A stretch of DNA of 23,077 nucleotides from a virus: positions 1 to 23,077 of IMG/VR virus record IMGVR_UViG_3300030389_000384. The stretch is one strand, 5' to 3'. The translations under genes were made by a program, and so were the position numbers. Below, in pieces: positions 1-7,095 of this stretch (its first letter is position 1; each line of letters starts with the position of its first letter). Under the pieces are notes generated by a model, which searched no databases, had not been told where the DNA came from, and worked only from the letters and a program-made list of their open reading frames with translations.

Positions 1-196
1 GCCAGTATTTTACAACTAAGATTGCAAGGAATATTTAAGCAGCACCCCCAAAAATCCTGCAAGGATCCCCTGCTTATCGGGTCAAATTGCGCGGTTCGCG
101 GCTGTCGTTCTGGCGTCCAAAAATCGCGGCACGGGCGTTGTGTGGCACAAGGTCAAGGACCATGTTCCAAACAAATATTTACGTGAAAAATGATAT

Positions 197-216
197 GATG
201 TTTCACGTGAAACATC
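197..216. promoter_or_regulatory. parS: parS-like ParB-binding palindrome
   Basis: Bases 199-214 read TGTTTCACGTGAAACA. This matches the bacterial chromosomal parS consensus TGTTNCACGTGAAACA at every position, and the flanking bases extend the perfect palindrome to 20 bp. ParB dimers bind such sites and load as CTP-dependent sliding clamps, and SMC is recruited there. The site lies 56 bp before the terminase start. By simple arithmetic, a given 16-mer is expected about 0.000005 times in a window of this size at equal base frequencies. It differs from the Noc site (ATTTCCCGGGAAAT). No ParB gene is present in the window, so the binding partner would be a host ParB or one encoded elsewhere in the phage. 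An unrelated regulator with a similar palindrome remains possible. Confidence 0.8.
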
Positions 217-221
217 TTTTC

Positions 222-250
222 TTGTTAACTGATAAAAAAACGGGCATATT
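222..250 (+). promoter_or_regulatory. Possible sigma70-type promoter before terL
   Basis: TTGTTA at 222-227 and CATATT at 245-250 are separated by 17 bases, and each matches the -35 and -10 consensus at four of six positions. The pair sits between the parS-like palindrome and the terminase start. In AT-rich sequence such matches arise easily, so this is a weak candidate. Confidence 0.25.
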
Positions 251-271
251 TAAGGTCGAAAGGGACCCCTA

Positions 272-1714
272 ATGGATCTTACAGATCGTGAGCTAAAATT
301 AAAACTTCGTCTTGCTCAGATAGAAAAAAACGAAGCGTGTCGCAAGGACTTTTTAACTTTTGTAAAAAGTATGTGGCCTGATTTCATCACGGGCCGTCAC
401 CATAAAATCATAGCAGATAAGTTTCAGCGCGTTGCAAGCGGAGAGTTGAAACGTCTGATTATAAACATGGCACCGCGGCACACGAAGTCTGAGTTTGCTT
501 CCTTCCTGTTTCCCGCGTGGATGATGGGCAATAATCCGCGAATGAAGATCATTCAGGCTACGCATACGACAGAGCTTGCTGTTAACTTTGGACGTAAGAC
601 AAAAAACCTGATTGACACGGATGAGTACAAAGAGGTTTTCCCTGAAGTAAAATTAGCGGCGGACAGCAAAGCCTCTGGTCGGTGGGACACGGACTCTGGT
701 GGGATGTACTATGCCGTGGGCGTTGGATCGAACCTCGCAGGCCGTGGTGGGGACCTCGTAATTATTGATGATCCTCATTCGGAGCAAACGGCGATGTCGT
801 CAAATGGTTTTGATGATGCGTGGGACTGGTACACTGGGGGACCCCGCCAACGTCTTCAGCCGGGCGGCAGTATTGTTCTTGTTCAAACGCGATGGTCTGA
901 AAAGGACATGACGGGACAGCTTGTTCGTGCAATGGCTAAAGACCCGCTTGCAGATCAGTGGGAGATTGTTGAGCTTCCGGCGATGTTTGATGACAATACA
1001 CCGTGCTGGCCTGAGTTTTGGAGCTTGGAAGATTTGATCTCGGTCCGCGCATCAATACCTCCAAGTAAATGGAACGCGCAGTATCAGCAGAACCCGACAA
1101 GTGAAGAGAATGCGATTATACCGCGGGAGTGGTGGAAGCGTTGGGAAAAACCCTCTGTTCCTAATTTACAGTTTGTTATCCAGAGTTATGACACGGCGTT
1201 TAGTAAGAGGGAGACTGCGGACTATTCTGCGATTACAACGTGGGGTGTTTTTTATCCGGAGGAGTCTGGGGTCCCCGGAATTATGTTACTGGACAGTAAG
1301 AAAGGTCGTTGGGATTTTCCTGAGTTGAAGGATATAGCGTATGAGCAATATCGGTACTGGGACCCCGACACAATAATTGTGGAAGCTAAGGCGAGCGGGA
1401 TGCCCTTGACCCACGAACTACGGAACATGGGTATACCTGTTGTTAACTTCACACCAAGTAAAGGAAATGATAAGCTAACGCGGGTGCATTCGGTTTCACC
1501 TTTATTTGAGGCGGGAATGGTCTGGGTCCCTGACGAAGTATTTGCAGATGAGATGATAGAAGAGGTTGCAGCTTTTCCAAACGGGGAGCATGATGATTTA
1601 GTGGATAGCATGACGCAGGCGCTTATGCGGTATCGTCAGGGGAACTTTGTGCAGTTACCTTCTGATGGATGGGATGAAGAGGATAGTTCAACACGCTTGC
1701 GGGTTTATTATTAA
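272..1714 (+). CDS. terL: Terminase large subunit (packaging ATPase-nuclease)
   Basis: This is the motor that pumps phage DNA through the portal into the prohead and cuts it. The 480-aa protein has the expected two domains. The N-terminal ATPase has an atypical Walker A, MAPRHTKSE at residues 67-74, a Walker B DLVIIDDPH at 161-169 and a coupling motif QTRW at 205-208. The C-terminal RNase H-like nuclease has acidic residues in SYDTAF (D307), VEAKASG (E371) and EHDDLVDS (D441/D442). Length fits the family. The ATG sits in a TAATG context close behind an AAAGGG sequence, and the portal gene follows 35 bp downstream. All motifs are present, so it should be functional. Family-level identification is very secure; the packaging strategy (cos or headful) cannot be read from it. 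Confidence 0.97.
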   Translation: MDLTDRELKLKLRLAQIEKNEACRKDFLTFVKSMWPDFITGRHHKIIADKFQRVASGELKRLIINMAPRHTKSEFASFLFPAWMMGNNPRMKIIQATHTTELAVNFGRKTKNLIDTDEYKEVFPEVKLAADSKASGRWDTDSGGMYYAVGVGSNLAGRGGDLVIIDDPHSEQTAMSSNGFDDAWDWYTGGPRQRLQPGGSIVLVQTRWSEKDMTGQLVRAMAKDPLADQWEIVELPAMFDDNTPCWPEFWSLEDLISVRASIPPSKWNAQYQQNPTSEENAIIPREWWKRWEKPSVPNLQFVIQSYDTAFSKRETADYSAITTWGVFYPEESGVPGIMLLDSKKGRWDFPELKDIAYEQYRYWDPDTIIVEAKASGMPLTHELRNMGIPVVNFTPSKGNDKLTRVHSVSPLFEAGMVWVPDEVFADEMIEEVAAFPNGEHDDLVDSMTQALMRYRQGNFVQLPSDGWDEEDSSTRLRVYY

Positions 1715-1749
1715 GAATGGTATAAGGTTATGTCGTAAGGAGATATTTT

Positions 1750-4152
1750 ATGGCGAGAGAACCCATAGCAGGCATGGTTGAACGTAATGTTCCGTCTCAA
1801 CTGGAGCAAGAAGATCTGGAAGCAGAGATTGAACTCGAACTTCCCGGCAGCATGGATGACGATAATATTGTATCGTTTGAGGGTGTTGCTCAAGGCATGG
1901 ACGTTGAAGTCATCCCGGAGGAGGATGGTGGGGTTACTATAGATTTTGAGCCGTCAGACGAAAAAGAGTTTGGTGATGATTTTTATAGTAATCTTGCAGA
2001 GGGTCTTTCAGACGGGGAGCTTGGAAGAATATCAGGGGACTTGCTGGAGCAGTATGATGCTAATAAAGCGAGCCGCCAAGAATGGGAGGATGCTTATGCG
2101 GATGGTTTGGACCTTCTTGGATTTAATTACGAAGAGCGGACGCAGCCGTTTCAGGGTGCCTCTGGCGTAACCCATCCTTTGTTAGCGGAGGCGGCGACGC
2201 AGTTTCAGGCACAGGCGTTTAACGAACTGTTGCCCGCGGGCGGTCCTGTACGAACCGCGATCCTCGGATCAGAGTCCCCGCAAAAACAGGCACAGGCACA
2301 GCGCGTCAGGCAGTTTATGAATTATTACATTACGGATGTAATGGAGGAGTATACTCCTGAACTGGATCAGATGTTGTTTTATCTACCGTTGGCGGGAAGC
2401 ACGTTTAAGAAAGTATACTACGATGACACGTTAGGTCGTGCGGTAAGTAAGTTTATACCTGCGGAACATCTTGTTGTGCCGTATGAAACGTCAGATCTGG
2501 AGACTTGCCCGAATATCACGCAAGTTATGCGAATGAGCCTGAATGACCTCAGAAAGAGGCAAATATCGGGTTTTTACAGGGATATTCCTGTTATTCCGAC
2601 ACAACAGGAGACCGATTCTGTTACGGAAGAGATTAATAATATTGACGGGGTATCGCCGTCGCAGATTGATTATGACTGCACGATACTGGAGTGTCATGTT
2701 GATCTCGACATAGAGGGCTTTGAAGACCTCGATGATAACGGCGAGCCGACGGGTATCAAGGTTCCTTACGTTGTAACGATCAGTTATGACAACGGGCAGA
2801 TATTGTCGATACGTCGTAACTACATGGAAGACGATGAAGACCGACGCAAGATGCAATATTTTGTGCATTACAAGTTTTTACCGGGCTTCGGGTTTTATGG
2901 TTTGGGTTTGATACACACGATTGGCGGTTTGAGCAGAACAGCAACCGCAGCGCTGAGACAGTTGATTGATGCAGGGACGTTAGCGAACCTGCCCGCAGGC
3001 TTCAAGGCCCGCGGACTACGGATCAGGGACGACGATGATCCGTTACAGCCCGGTGAATTTAGGGATGTGGATGCGCCTAGCGGAGCTTTGCGGGATAGTT
3101 TGATGTTGCTGCCGTTTAAAGGTGCGGACCAGACTTTATTTACGCTATTGGGTTTTGTAGTTGATGCGGGCCGACGCTTTGCGACGATTACTGATATGAA
3201 GGTAGGGGATGGAAACCAGCAGGCGGCTGTTGGTACGACGATGGCTTTGTTGGAGCAGGGCTCGCGGATTATGAGTGCTATACATAAGCGCTTGCACTAT
3301 GCGATGCGACTGGAGTTTAAAATACTGTCGCGTGTAATGGCGGAGAGTTTGCCGCAAGAGTATCCGTATTCGGTGGAGGGCGCGGATAGTAATATAATGG
3401 CGACGGATTTTGACAGCCGGATTGATGTAATCCCTGTATCTGATCCTAATGTATTTAGTCAGGCGCAAAGAATTGTGTTGGCTCAGACTAAGTTGGAGCT
3501 TGCAACAGCGGCACCTGATCTACATAACATGTATGAAGTATATAGAGACATGTACGAGGCTTTGGGTGTTCGTGATGTTGACCGTTTGATGAAGCGGTTG
3601 CCGGATGAAGAACCGAAGCCCACGGACCCTGCACAGGAGAACATAGACTCTTTGGATATGATAACCCTGAAAGCGTTTGAAGGTCAGGATCACCAAGCGC
3701 ATATCATGTCGCATTTGGTTTTTGGCGCGTCACCGATGGTGGCGGCGTTACCGCCTGTAGCTATCGCTTTGCAGAAACATGTCTTGGAGCATGTTAAGTT
3801 GCAGGCGATGGAGCAGGCAATGGCGCAACGTCCGCAAAACGAGTTGCAGTATGAGGCTCTTGTGGCTCAGGGTGTTGCGGCGGGTATGCAACAGGTTCGT
3901 GAGTTGTCGTCTCAAATATCTGGTGCTAATCAACCAGATCCGTTGGTGCAGCTTAAAGAACAAGAGTTACAGATCAGGGCACAGTCTGAGCAGGCAGATA
4001 CCGCATTGGATCAGGCTAAATTGCAACTGGATGCTCAGAACCAAGAGCAGAGGCAGCGTCAGTTTAACGAGCGGATTGCCAGTCAGGAGAGACAGACCGC
4101 GGCGCGTATTGATGCCGGAATACAACGTGAACTATTGAAAAGGGAAAGATAA
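1750..4152 (+). CDS. Portal protein, P22-like
   Basis: This protein forms the dodecameric ring at the capsid vertex through which DNA is packaged and ejected and to which the tail attaches. It is 800 aa; P22 portal is 725 aa. The N-terminal about 80 residues are highly acidic. The core includes a region around residues 375-410 with HYKFLPGFGFYGLGLIHTIG followed by segments typical of marine-phage portals, such as an LIDAGTLANLPAGF stretch and an AVGTTMALLEQGSRIMSAIH helix. The C-terminal about 100 residues are Gln/Arg-rich and predicted helical or coiled coil, like the barrel of long P22-type portals. A strong Shine-Dalgarno (AAGGAG) precedes the ATG. Its place directly after terL is the canonical packaging order. 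Identification as portal is strong; the P22-like assignment is by length and recalled similarity. Confidence 0.93.
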   Translation: MAREPIAGMVERNVPSQLEQEDLEAEIELELPGSMDDDNIVSFEGVAQGMDVEVIPEEDGGVTIDFEPSDEKEFGDDFYSNLAEGLSDGELGRISGDLLEQYDANKASRQEWEDAYADGLDLLGFNYEERTQPFQGASGVTHPLLAEAATQFQAQAFNELLPAGGPVRTAILGSESPQKQAQAQRVRQFMNYYITDVMEEYTPELDQMLFYLPLAGSTFKKVYYDDTLGRAVSKFIPAEHLVVPYETSDLETCPNITQVMRMSLNDLRKRQISGFYRDIPVIPTQQETDSVTEEINNIDGVSPSQIDYDCTILECHVDLDIEGFEDLDDNGEPTGIKVPYVVTISYDNGQILSIRRNYMEDDEDRRKMQYFVHYKFLPGFGFYGLGLIHTIGGLSRTATAALRQLIDAGTLANLPAGFKARGLRIRDDDDPLQPGEFRDVDAPSGALRDSLMLLPFKGADQTLFTLLGFVVDAGRRFATITDMKVGDGNQQAAVGTTMALLEQGSRIMSAIHKRLHYAMRLEFKILSRVMAESLPQEYPYSVEGADSNIMATDFDSRIDVIPVSDPNVFSQAQRIVLAQTKLELATAAPDLHNMYEVYRDMYEALGVRDVDRLMKRLPDEEPKPTDPAQENIDSLDMITLKAFEGQDHQAHIMSHLVFGASPMVAALPPVAIALQKHVLEHVKLQAMEQAMAQRPQNELQYEALVAQGVAAGMQQVRELSSQISGANQPDPLVQLKEQELQIRAQSEQADTALDQAKLQLDAQNQEQRQRQFNERIASQERQTAARIDAGIQRELLKRER

Positions 4153-4346
4153 TGTCAAGAGTTAAGATTGTAACAAACACACCAGAAACACCGAAGAAGG
4201 CAGTAGAGTTTGCACAGATTGACGATCAGGGTCGTATACCTTACGGCAAAACAGCAGAGGTAAAAGTTCCGACCACCATGAAGAAGATGACTGTTCGTGG
4301 CATGGGAGCAGCCGTAAAAGGCGGGAGCTATATTGGGTGTGAGTGA
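4152..4346 (+). CDS. Small conserved protein with C-terminal RG-x-G module
   Basis: A 64-aa basic protein of unknown function. It starts inside the stop codon of the portal gene (TAATG), so it is probably translated by coupling. It has no membrane segment or signal peptide. The C-terminus reads [17 protein letters not shown], a Gly/Arg/Lys pattern that recurs in variant form in the next gene and in two proteins further on (13008-13325 and 13878-14069). Small proteins ending this way are, from memory, common in uncultured marine phages. Its position next to the portal suggests a head-associated or assembly role, but nothing in the sequence proves it. Confidence 0.75.
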   Translation: MSRVKIVTNTPETPKKAVEFAQIDDQGRIPYGKTAEVKVPTTMKKMTVRGMGAAVKGGSYIGCE

Positions 4347-4552
4347 TGCCTTTAAAGAAAGGTAGTAGTCAGAAGACGATTAGTTCTAACATTAGTAAGA
4401 TGCGGAAAGAGGGGGTTCCGTCAAAACAGGCTATTGCGATAGCGTTAAACAAAGCGGGAAAGACTAAACCTGTAAGAAAGAAAACGGGAGGGGTGGTGGT
4501 TCGCGGTTATAGCAAAATTGCTAGACCGCAAAAGTTTAAAGGAATATTTTAA
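4346..4552 (+). CDS. Small basic protein, IAIALNKAG-type
   Basis: A 68-aa, Lys-rich protein of unknown function. I chose the ATG in TGATG overlapping the previous stop over the GTG three bases upstream. The N-terminal half carries [23 protein letters not shown], a short motif I recall from a widespread family of small phage and bacterial proteins that may correspond to a DUF6496-type domain; I cannot confirm that. The C-terminal half, [21 protein letters not shown], carries the variant RG module shared with neighbours and with the protein at 13008. The high positive charge would allow nucleic-acid or membrane contact, which is inference only. Confidence 0.75.
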   Translation: MPLKKGSSQKTISSNISKMRKEGVPSKQAIAIALNKAGKTKPVRKKTGGVVVRGYSKIARPQKFKGIF

Positions 4553-4554
4553 AT

Positions 4555-5037
4555 ATGGACCCTTTAACAATTACTGGTGCGATTGCTGGCATTAAAATGG
4601 CTAACTCCGCTTTTGGAGTTATTAAACAAGCGATACAAAATGGCCGTGAAGTTACTGATTGTGCTTCAGCGTTGTCGAAATGGGTGGCGGGGTGTGCGGC
4701 TGTTCAAAAAGAACATTCAGAAAAAACATCACGATTAGGGGGAAGTGCAAGTGAGAGGGCTGTGGAGACCCTTGTCCATATTCAAACCATTCAAAGACAG
4801 CGTGATGAGCTAAGAGAGTTTTTGCAGCTATATGGTCGTCCCGGATCTTGGGATCATTTTATTCAACTTGAAAGAGAGTATCGACTCCAAGCAAAGAAGG
4901 AACGAGAAGACGTTGAGAAGAAACAAAAGAAAAAACGAGATATAATTATAGCAGGCTTGATTGTTTTATTTATAGCAGGAGTGTTTTCCTTTATTGGTTT
5001 TATGCTTTATTTGGTTATAACGGAGGGAAACGTATGA
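4555..5037 (+). CDS. C-terminally membrane-anchored protein of the lysis cassette
   Basis: A 160-aa protein of unknown function. The N-terminal about 30 residues are moderately hydrophobic (ITGAIAGIKMANSAFGVIKQA). The middle is charged and helical, with a Lys/Glu-rich coiled coil from about residue 88 to 128. A single transmembrane helix, IIIAGLIVLFIAGVFSFIGF, lies at about 130-152 with a very short tail. The lysine cluster before the helix predicts the bulk of the protein in the cytoplasm. That topology is opposite to a canonical Rz inner-membrane spanin, so I do not call it one. It is followed by an ATGA overlap into the secreted peptide at 5034 and lies upstream of the holin and endolysin, suggesting a membrane, lysis or exclusion role. 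Confidence 0.8.
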   Translation: MDPLTITGAIAGIKMANSAFGVIKQAIQNGREVTDCASALSKWVAGCAAVQKEHSEKTSRLGGSASERAVETLVHIQTIQRQRDELREFLQLYGRPGSWDHFIQLEREYRLQAKKEREDVEKKQKKKRDIIIAGLIVLFIAGVFSFIGFMLYLVITEGNV

Positions 5038-5276
5038 AATTTTTTTTAGTAATCACGTTTCTTTTTGTTACTCCAATACCTCCAGATTCCACTAATGCCA
5101 TTAAAGTTATGTCTTTAGACGGCGAACCTTTATTTTTTGAGGTGGTTCAAGATTGTTTCGATCACGCGAATAATCATTACGGGGCGCTTCATCAACTTAT
5201 AGGGGACGTTTATCCCGGAAGTAAGGGTATTATAACAGAAATATCCTGCATACCTGTAAAAGAGTTAGATACGTGA
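5034..5276 (+). CDS. Small secreted Cys-pair protein A
   Basis: An 80-aa protein with a hydrophobic N-terminus (MKFFLVITFLFVTPIPP) resembling a Sec signal peptide, followed by a polar region with only two cysteines, in VVQDCFDHAN and ITEISCIPVKE. After export these could form a disulphide in the periplasm. It starts by ATGA overlap with the upstream membrane-protein gene and ends by GTGA overlap with a second, smaller gene that has the same 'DC ... SCIP' pattern. No lipobox is evident, so it is not a clear outer-membrane spanin. Function unknown; its place in the lysis and membrane cassette suggests an envelope role. Confidence 0.75.
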   Translation: MKFFLVITFLFVTPIPPDSTNAIKVMSLDGEPLFFEVVQDCFDHANNHYGALHQLIGDVYPGSKGIITEISCIPVKELDT

Positions 5277-5440
5277 AATTGGTGTATATGTTAGTGGTTG
5301 TTACATCCTTTAATCATACTTTAAGCACAGTTCCTTATGCTAAAATGAATGACTGTAGAGAGGTCGCTAGGCTTATTGCTTTACCTTACATTGCTTCTTG
5401 TATTCCGAAATTAGTGAGTAAAGAAACAAAAACATTTTAG
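5273..5440 (+). CDS. Small secreted Cys-pair protein B (55 aa)
   Basis: A short gene read from GTG at 5273, overlapping the previous stop as GTGA, to TAG at 5440. The 55-aa product begins MKLVYMLVVVTSFNHTLSTV, a plausible short signal sequence, and continues KMNDCREVARLIALPYIASCIPKLV. The two cysteines lie in the same 'DC ... SCIP' setting as in the preceding gene, so the two are probably paralogues or variants of one family. The spacing between the cysteines is shorter here. The strong Shine-Dalgarno of the next gene (AGGAGG) begins at its stop codon. Support comes from coupling, the shared motif and the lack of any other gene in this stretch. Function unknown. Confidence 0.65.
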   Translation: MKLVYMLVVVTSFNHTLSTVPYAKMNDCREVARLIALPYIASCIPKLVSKETKTF

Positions 5441-5449
5441 GAGGTTTTT

Positions 5450-5755
5450 ATGGCACCAAAGAAGTTTGAAGAGAAATCACAATTCAATGATTTAGATGTT
5501 GACGGAGATGGGACGGTATCAGATCATGAACTTTCTATCGTGCAAGCTCATGATGCTCACAGAAAGTATAAAACTCAAGAACGGATAACCATTGGAACGG
5601 CTATATCAATGCTGGTTTTTACAGTTGCTATGTTTTTATTGCCAGAGTCTCGTATATCTGTTTTGACTGATCTCAGTAATTTATTTTATATTTCAGGCGC
5701 AGGAATTATTAGTGCTTTTTTTGGATTTCAGGCTATGGGAGCTTCAAGAAAATGA
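5450..5755 (+). CDS. EF-hand plus two-TM membrane protein
   Basis: A 101-aa protein that joins a calcium-binding loop to a membrane hairpin. Residues 16-27 read DVDGDGTVSDHE, a complete 12-residue EF-hand loop (Asp at 1, 3 and 5, Gly at 6, Val at 8, Glu at 12). Two hydrophobic helices follow, at about 46-64 (TIGTAISMLVFTVAMFLLP) and 78-96 (LFYISGAGIISAFFGFQAM). A strong AGGAGG precedes the ATG. The two-helix form and the location a few hundred bases upstream of the holin suggest a holin, antiholin or other membrane regulator. Calcium binding is predicted from the loop alone; single EF loops also occur in dockerin-like and structural contexts. Confidence 0.8.
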   Translation: MAPKKFEEKSQFNDLDVDGDGTVSDHELSIVQAHDAHRKYKTQERITIGTAISMLVFTVAMFLLPESRISVLTDLSNLFYISGAGIISAFFGFQAMGASRK

Positions 5756-5952
5756 TGTCAAGCATTGGTTTCAATAAAGTCGGTATTCTTAAAGATGAGA
5801 TTGAAATATTAAAAGCAAGGGCAGAGAAAGAGGGTGGCGGCATGGGTCACTTCTGGACAACAATAAGTGTCTTGGAGGGTCGCATTAAAGAAATCGAAGA
5901 AGAGTTTGATAATACTCTGGAGGGCACACGTTACTCATATAGGAACGTATAA
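5752..5952 (+). CDS. Small charged coiled-coil protein
   Basis: A 66-aa protein of unknown function, coupled to the EF-hand gene by ATGA overlap. The next in-frame ATG, three bases later, is an alternative start. The sequence alternates hydrophobic and charged residues (ILKDEIEILKARAEKEG, then VLEGRIKEIEEEF), which predicts two short amphipathic helices able to pair as a coiled coil. There is no signal peptide or membrane helix. It is coupled by TAATG to the holin gene, so it could be a cytoplasmic partner of the membrane proteins on either side; this is contextual inference only. Confidence 0.7.
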   Translation: MMSSIGFNKVGILKDEIEILKARAEKEGGGMGHFWTTISVLEGRIKEIEEEFDNTLEGTRYSYRNV

Positions 5953-6359
5953 TGATACAGGCACTTTTACCTTCAATACTACCTACAGTTACTAATGTCA
6001 TTGGTCGGTTCTTACCAGAGGATAAGGAGAAAAGAGCGGCGGCTGAAAGAGAAATAGAGAAACAGCTTGCAACGCACCTCGCTCAAATTGATATTGCTCA
6101 ACTTGAAATCAACAAACAGGAAGCGGCTCACAGAAATATTTTTGTTGCGGGCTGGCGACCCTTCATTGGATGGTCGTGCGGATTTGCCATGTGCTATGCG
6201 TACATAATTCAACCAATCACTGTTTTTATACTGGCACAAACAGGTAATCTTGTAGACTTGCCGACACTGGATCTATCTGAAATGATGCCCGTGTTACTCG
6301 GTATGCTCGGATTGGGGGGCTTACGTTCCTTCGAAAAGTATAAGAAAGTATCAAAATGA
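5952..6359 (+). CDS. Holin, GTA-type three-TM family
   Basis: A probable holin, the small membrane protein that permeabilises the inner membrane and releases the endolysin. The 135-aa protein has a hydrophobic N-terminus, a helical Glu/Gln-rich linker (about 24-60), then AGWRPFIGWSCGFAMCYAYI and a following hydrophobic stretch to about residue 95. A third hydrophobic segment lies at about 111-125 and the tail is basic (RSFEKYKKVSK). The 'GWRPFIGW' signature and layout are typical of the gene-transfer-agent holin family (3TM, PF11351 from memory). It is coupled by ATGA overlap to the endolysin gene, the expected partner. Confidence 0.87.
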   Translation: MIQALLPSILPTVTNVIGRFLPEDKEKRAAAEREIEKQLATHLAQIDIAQLEINKQEAAHRNIFVAGWRPFIGWSCGFAMCYAYIIQPITVFILAQTGNLVDLPTLDLSEMMPVLLGMLGLGGLRSFEKYKKVSK

Positions 6360-6865
6360 GGGATAATTTTGTAGAATCTTTACACCATGTTCTTAAATCG
6401 GAAGGTGGTTTTGTGAACCACCCTGACGATCCGGGGGGCATTACTAATAAAGGAATTACTGCACGTACTTATACTAATTTTTTAGGGAGACCTGTTGATG
6501 AACAGATGATGCGGGATATTCCTGACAACCATGTTGAAGAAATTTATAAAGAATTATATTGGGAAGTAATTCAAGGGGATGATTTACCCTCTGGGATTGA
6601 CCTATGTGTTTTTGATTTTGGAGTAAATGCCGGTCCTGTCCGCTCTGCTAAAATGCTTCAGTCGTGTGTTAGCGCTACGGAGGACGGTGTTATTGGACCT
6701 AAAACGCTTGCACTTGTTGCAGATCAGGACACGCAGGACTTAATTAAATTGTTTTCTGTTAAAAGAGAAGAATATTACAAATCCTTGTCTCATTTTAAAA
6801 CTTTTGGAAAAGGCTGGTTGAATAGAAACGAAAATGTACGTGACACGGCAATAGATATGGTATAA
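6356..6865 (+). CDS. Endolysin, GH108 N-acetylmuramidase
   Basis: A peptidoglycan-cleaving lysis enzyme. The 169-aa protein matches the GH108 (DUF847/ZliS) architecture. The N-terminal catalytic domain has the SEGGFVNHPDDPGGITNKGI signature at residues 15-34, with E16 as the expected catalytic acid and the conserved D25-P-G-G-T-N-K-G block. The central FDFGVNAG (86-93) and the C-terminal peptidoglycan-binding-3-like part with DGVIGPKT (110-117) and FGKGWLNR (150-157) follow. There is no N-terminal signal or anchor, so release would depend on the holin encoded just upstream with ATGA overlap. All key residues are intact. It is the last gene of the lysis cassette. Confidence 0.95.
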   Translation: MRDNFVESLHHVLKSEGGFVNHPDDPGGITNKGITARTYTNFLGRPVDEQMMRDIPDNHVEEIYKELYWEVIQGDDLPSGIDLCVFDFGVNAGPVRSAKMLQSCVSATEDGVIGPKTLALVADQDTQDLIKLFSVKREEYYKSLSHFKTFGKGWLNRNENVRDTAIDMV

Positions 6866-6900
6866 AGAAGTATCAGATTTAATGTGGGAGTATAAGTTAG

Positions 6901-7095
6901 GTGCAGATTTCTCTTGCGGAAGCAGTTTTTCGCATTATAAATATACGACGTAGCGAAATTTCTGACATGTTGATGTATGGAAATGTTCGCAACATGGAAC
7001 AATATCGTGAACTCATGGGCGTATTAGACGGTCTGGGTCATGTGGAACAGGAACTCAAGGGCCTGCTAGAAAAACAGGAGCAAAATGATGACTAG
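6901..7095 (+). CDS. Small conserved phage protein (GTG start)
   Basis: A 64-aa protein of unknown function starting at a GTG with GGAG ten bases upstream. It contains RSEISDMLMYGNVRNMEQYRELMGVLDGL followed by an acidic helical end. I recall this motif from many small proteins encoded near structural genes of marine phages, which supports it being real. No membrane segment is present. It overlaps the groES-like gene by several bases, suggesting coupled expression and perhaps a head-assembly role. The helix-rich, amphipathic pattern fits a small protein-protein interaction module. Confidence 0.8.
   Translation: MQISLAEAVFRIINIRRSEISDMLMYGNVRNMEQYRELMGVLDGLGHVEQELKGLLEKQEQNDD

Larger units (their letters stand above)
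1..271. other. Leader region upstream of the late operon
   Basis: This is the only sizeable stretch without a confident gene. Frame 1 is open from the left edge to a TGA at 184-186 and could be the end of an upstream gene, but its translation is not recognisable. A second open frame from a TTG at 87 ends in a TAATG overlap with the terminase start, and its translation is likewise unrecognised. The segment around 85-165 is visibly more GC-rich than the AT-rich flanks. It contains small hairpins (ATCCT-gca-AGGAT at 54-66, CGCG-gtt-CGCG at 90-100) with no following T-run, so no terminator is called. The notable element is the parS-like palindrome at 197-216. No small terminase subunit is recognisable here; it probably lies outside the window. 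Confidence 0.5.

Noticed and set aside
54-100. Terminators in the leader
   Set aside because: The hairpins at 54-66 and 90-100 have 4-5 bp stems and no T-run.
87-272. 61-aa frame from TTG at 87 ending in TAATG with terL
   Set aside because: It reads through the parS palindrome (giving FHVKH), starts at TTG without a ribosome site, and has no recognisable sequence. The overlap with terL is suggestive but not enough for a gene call.
1252-1611. 119-aa minus-strand frame inside terL
   Set aside because: Overlaps a fully supported gene and shows no ribosome site or recognisable sequence.
4555-5276. Rz/Rz1 spanin pair
   Set aside because: The first protein has its membrane helix at the C-terminus and the second lacks a lipobox, so the canonical topologies are not met.
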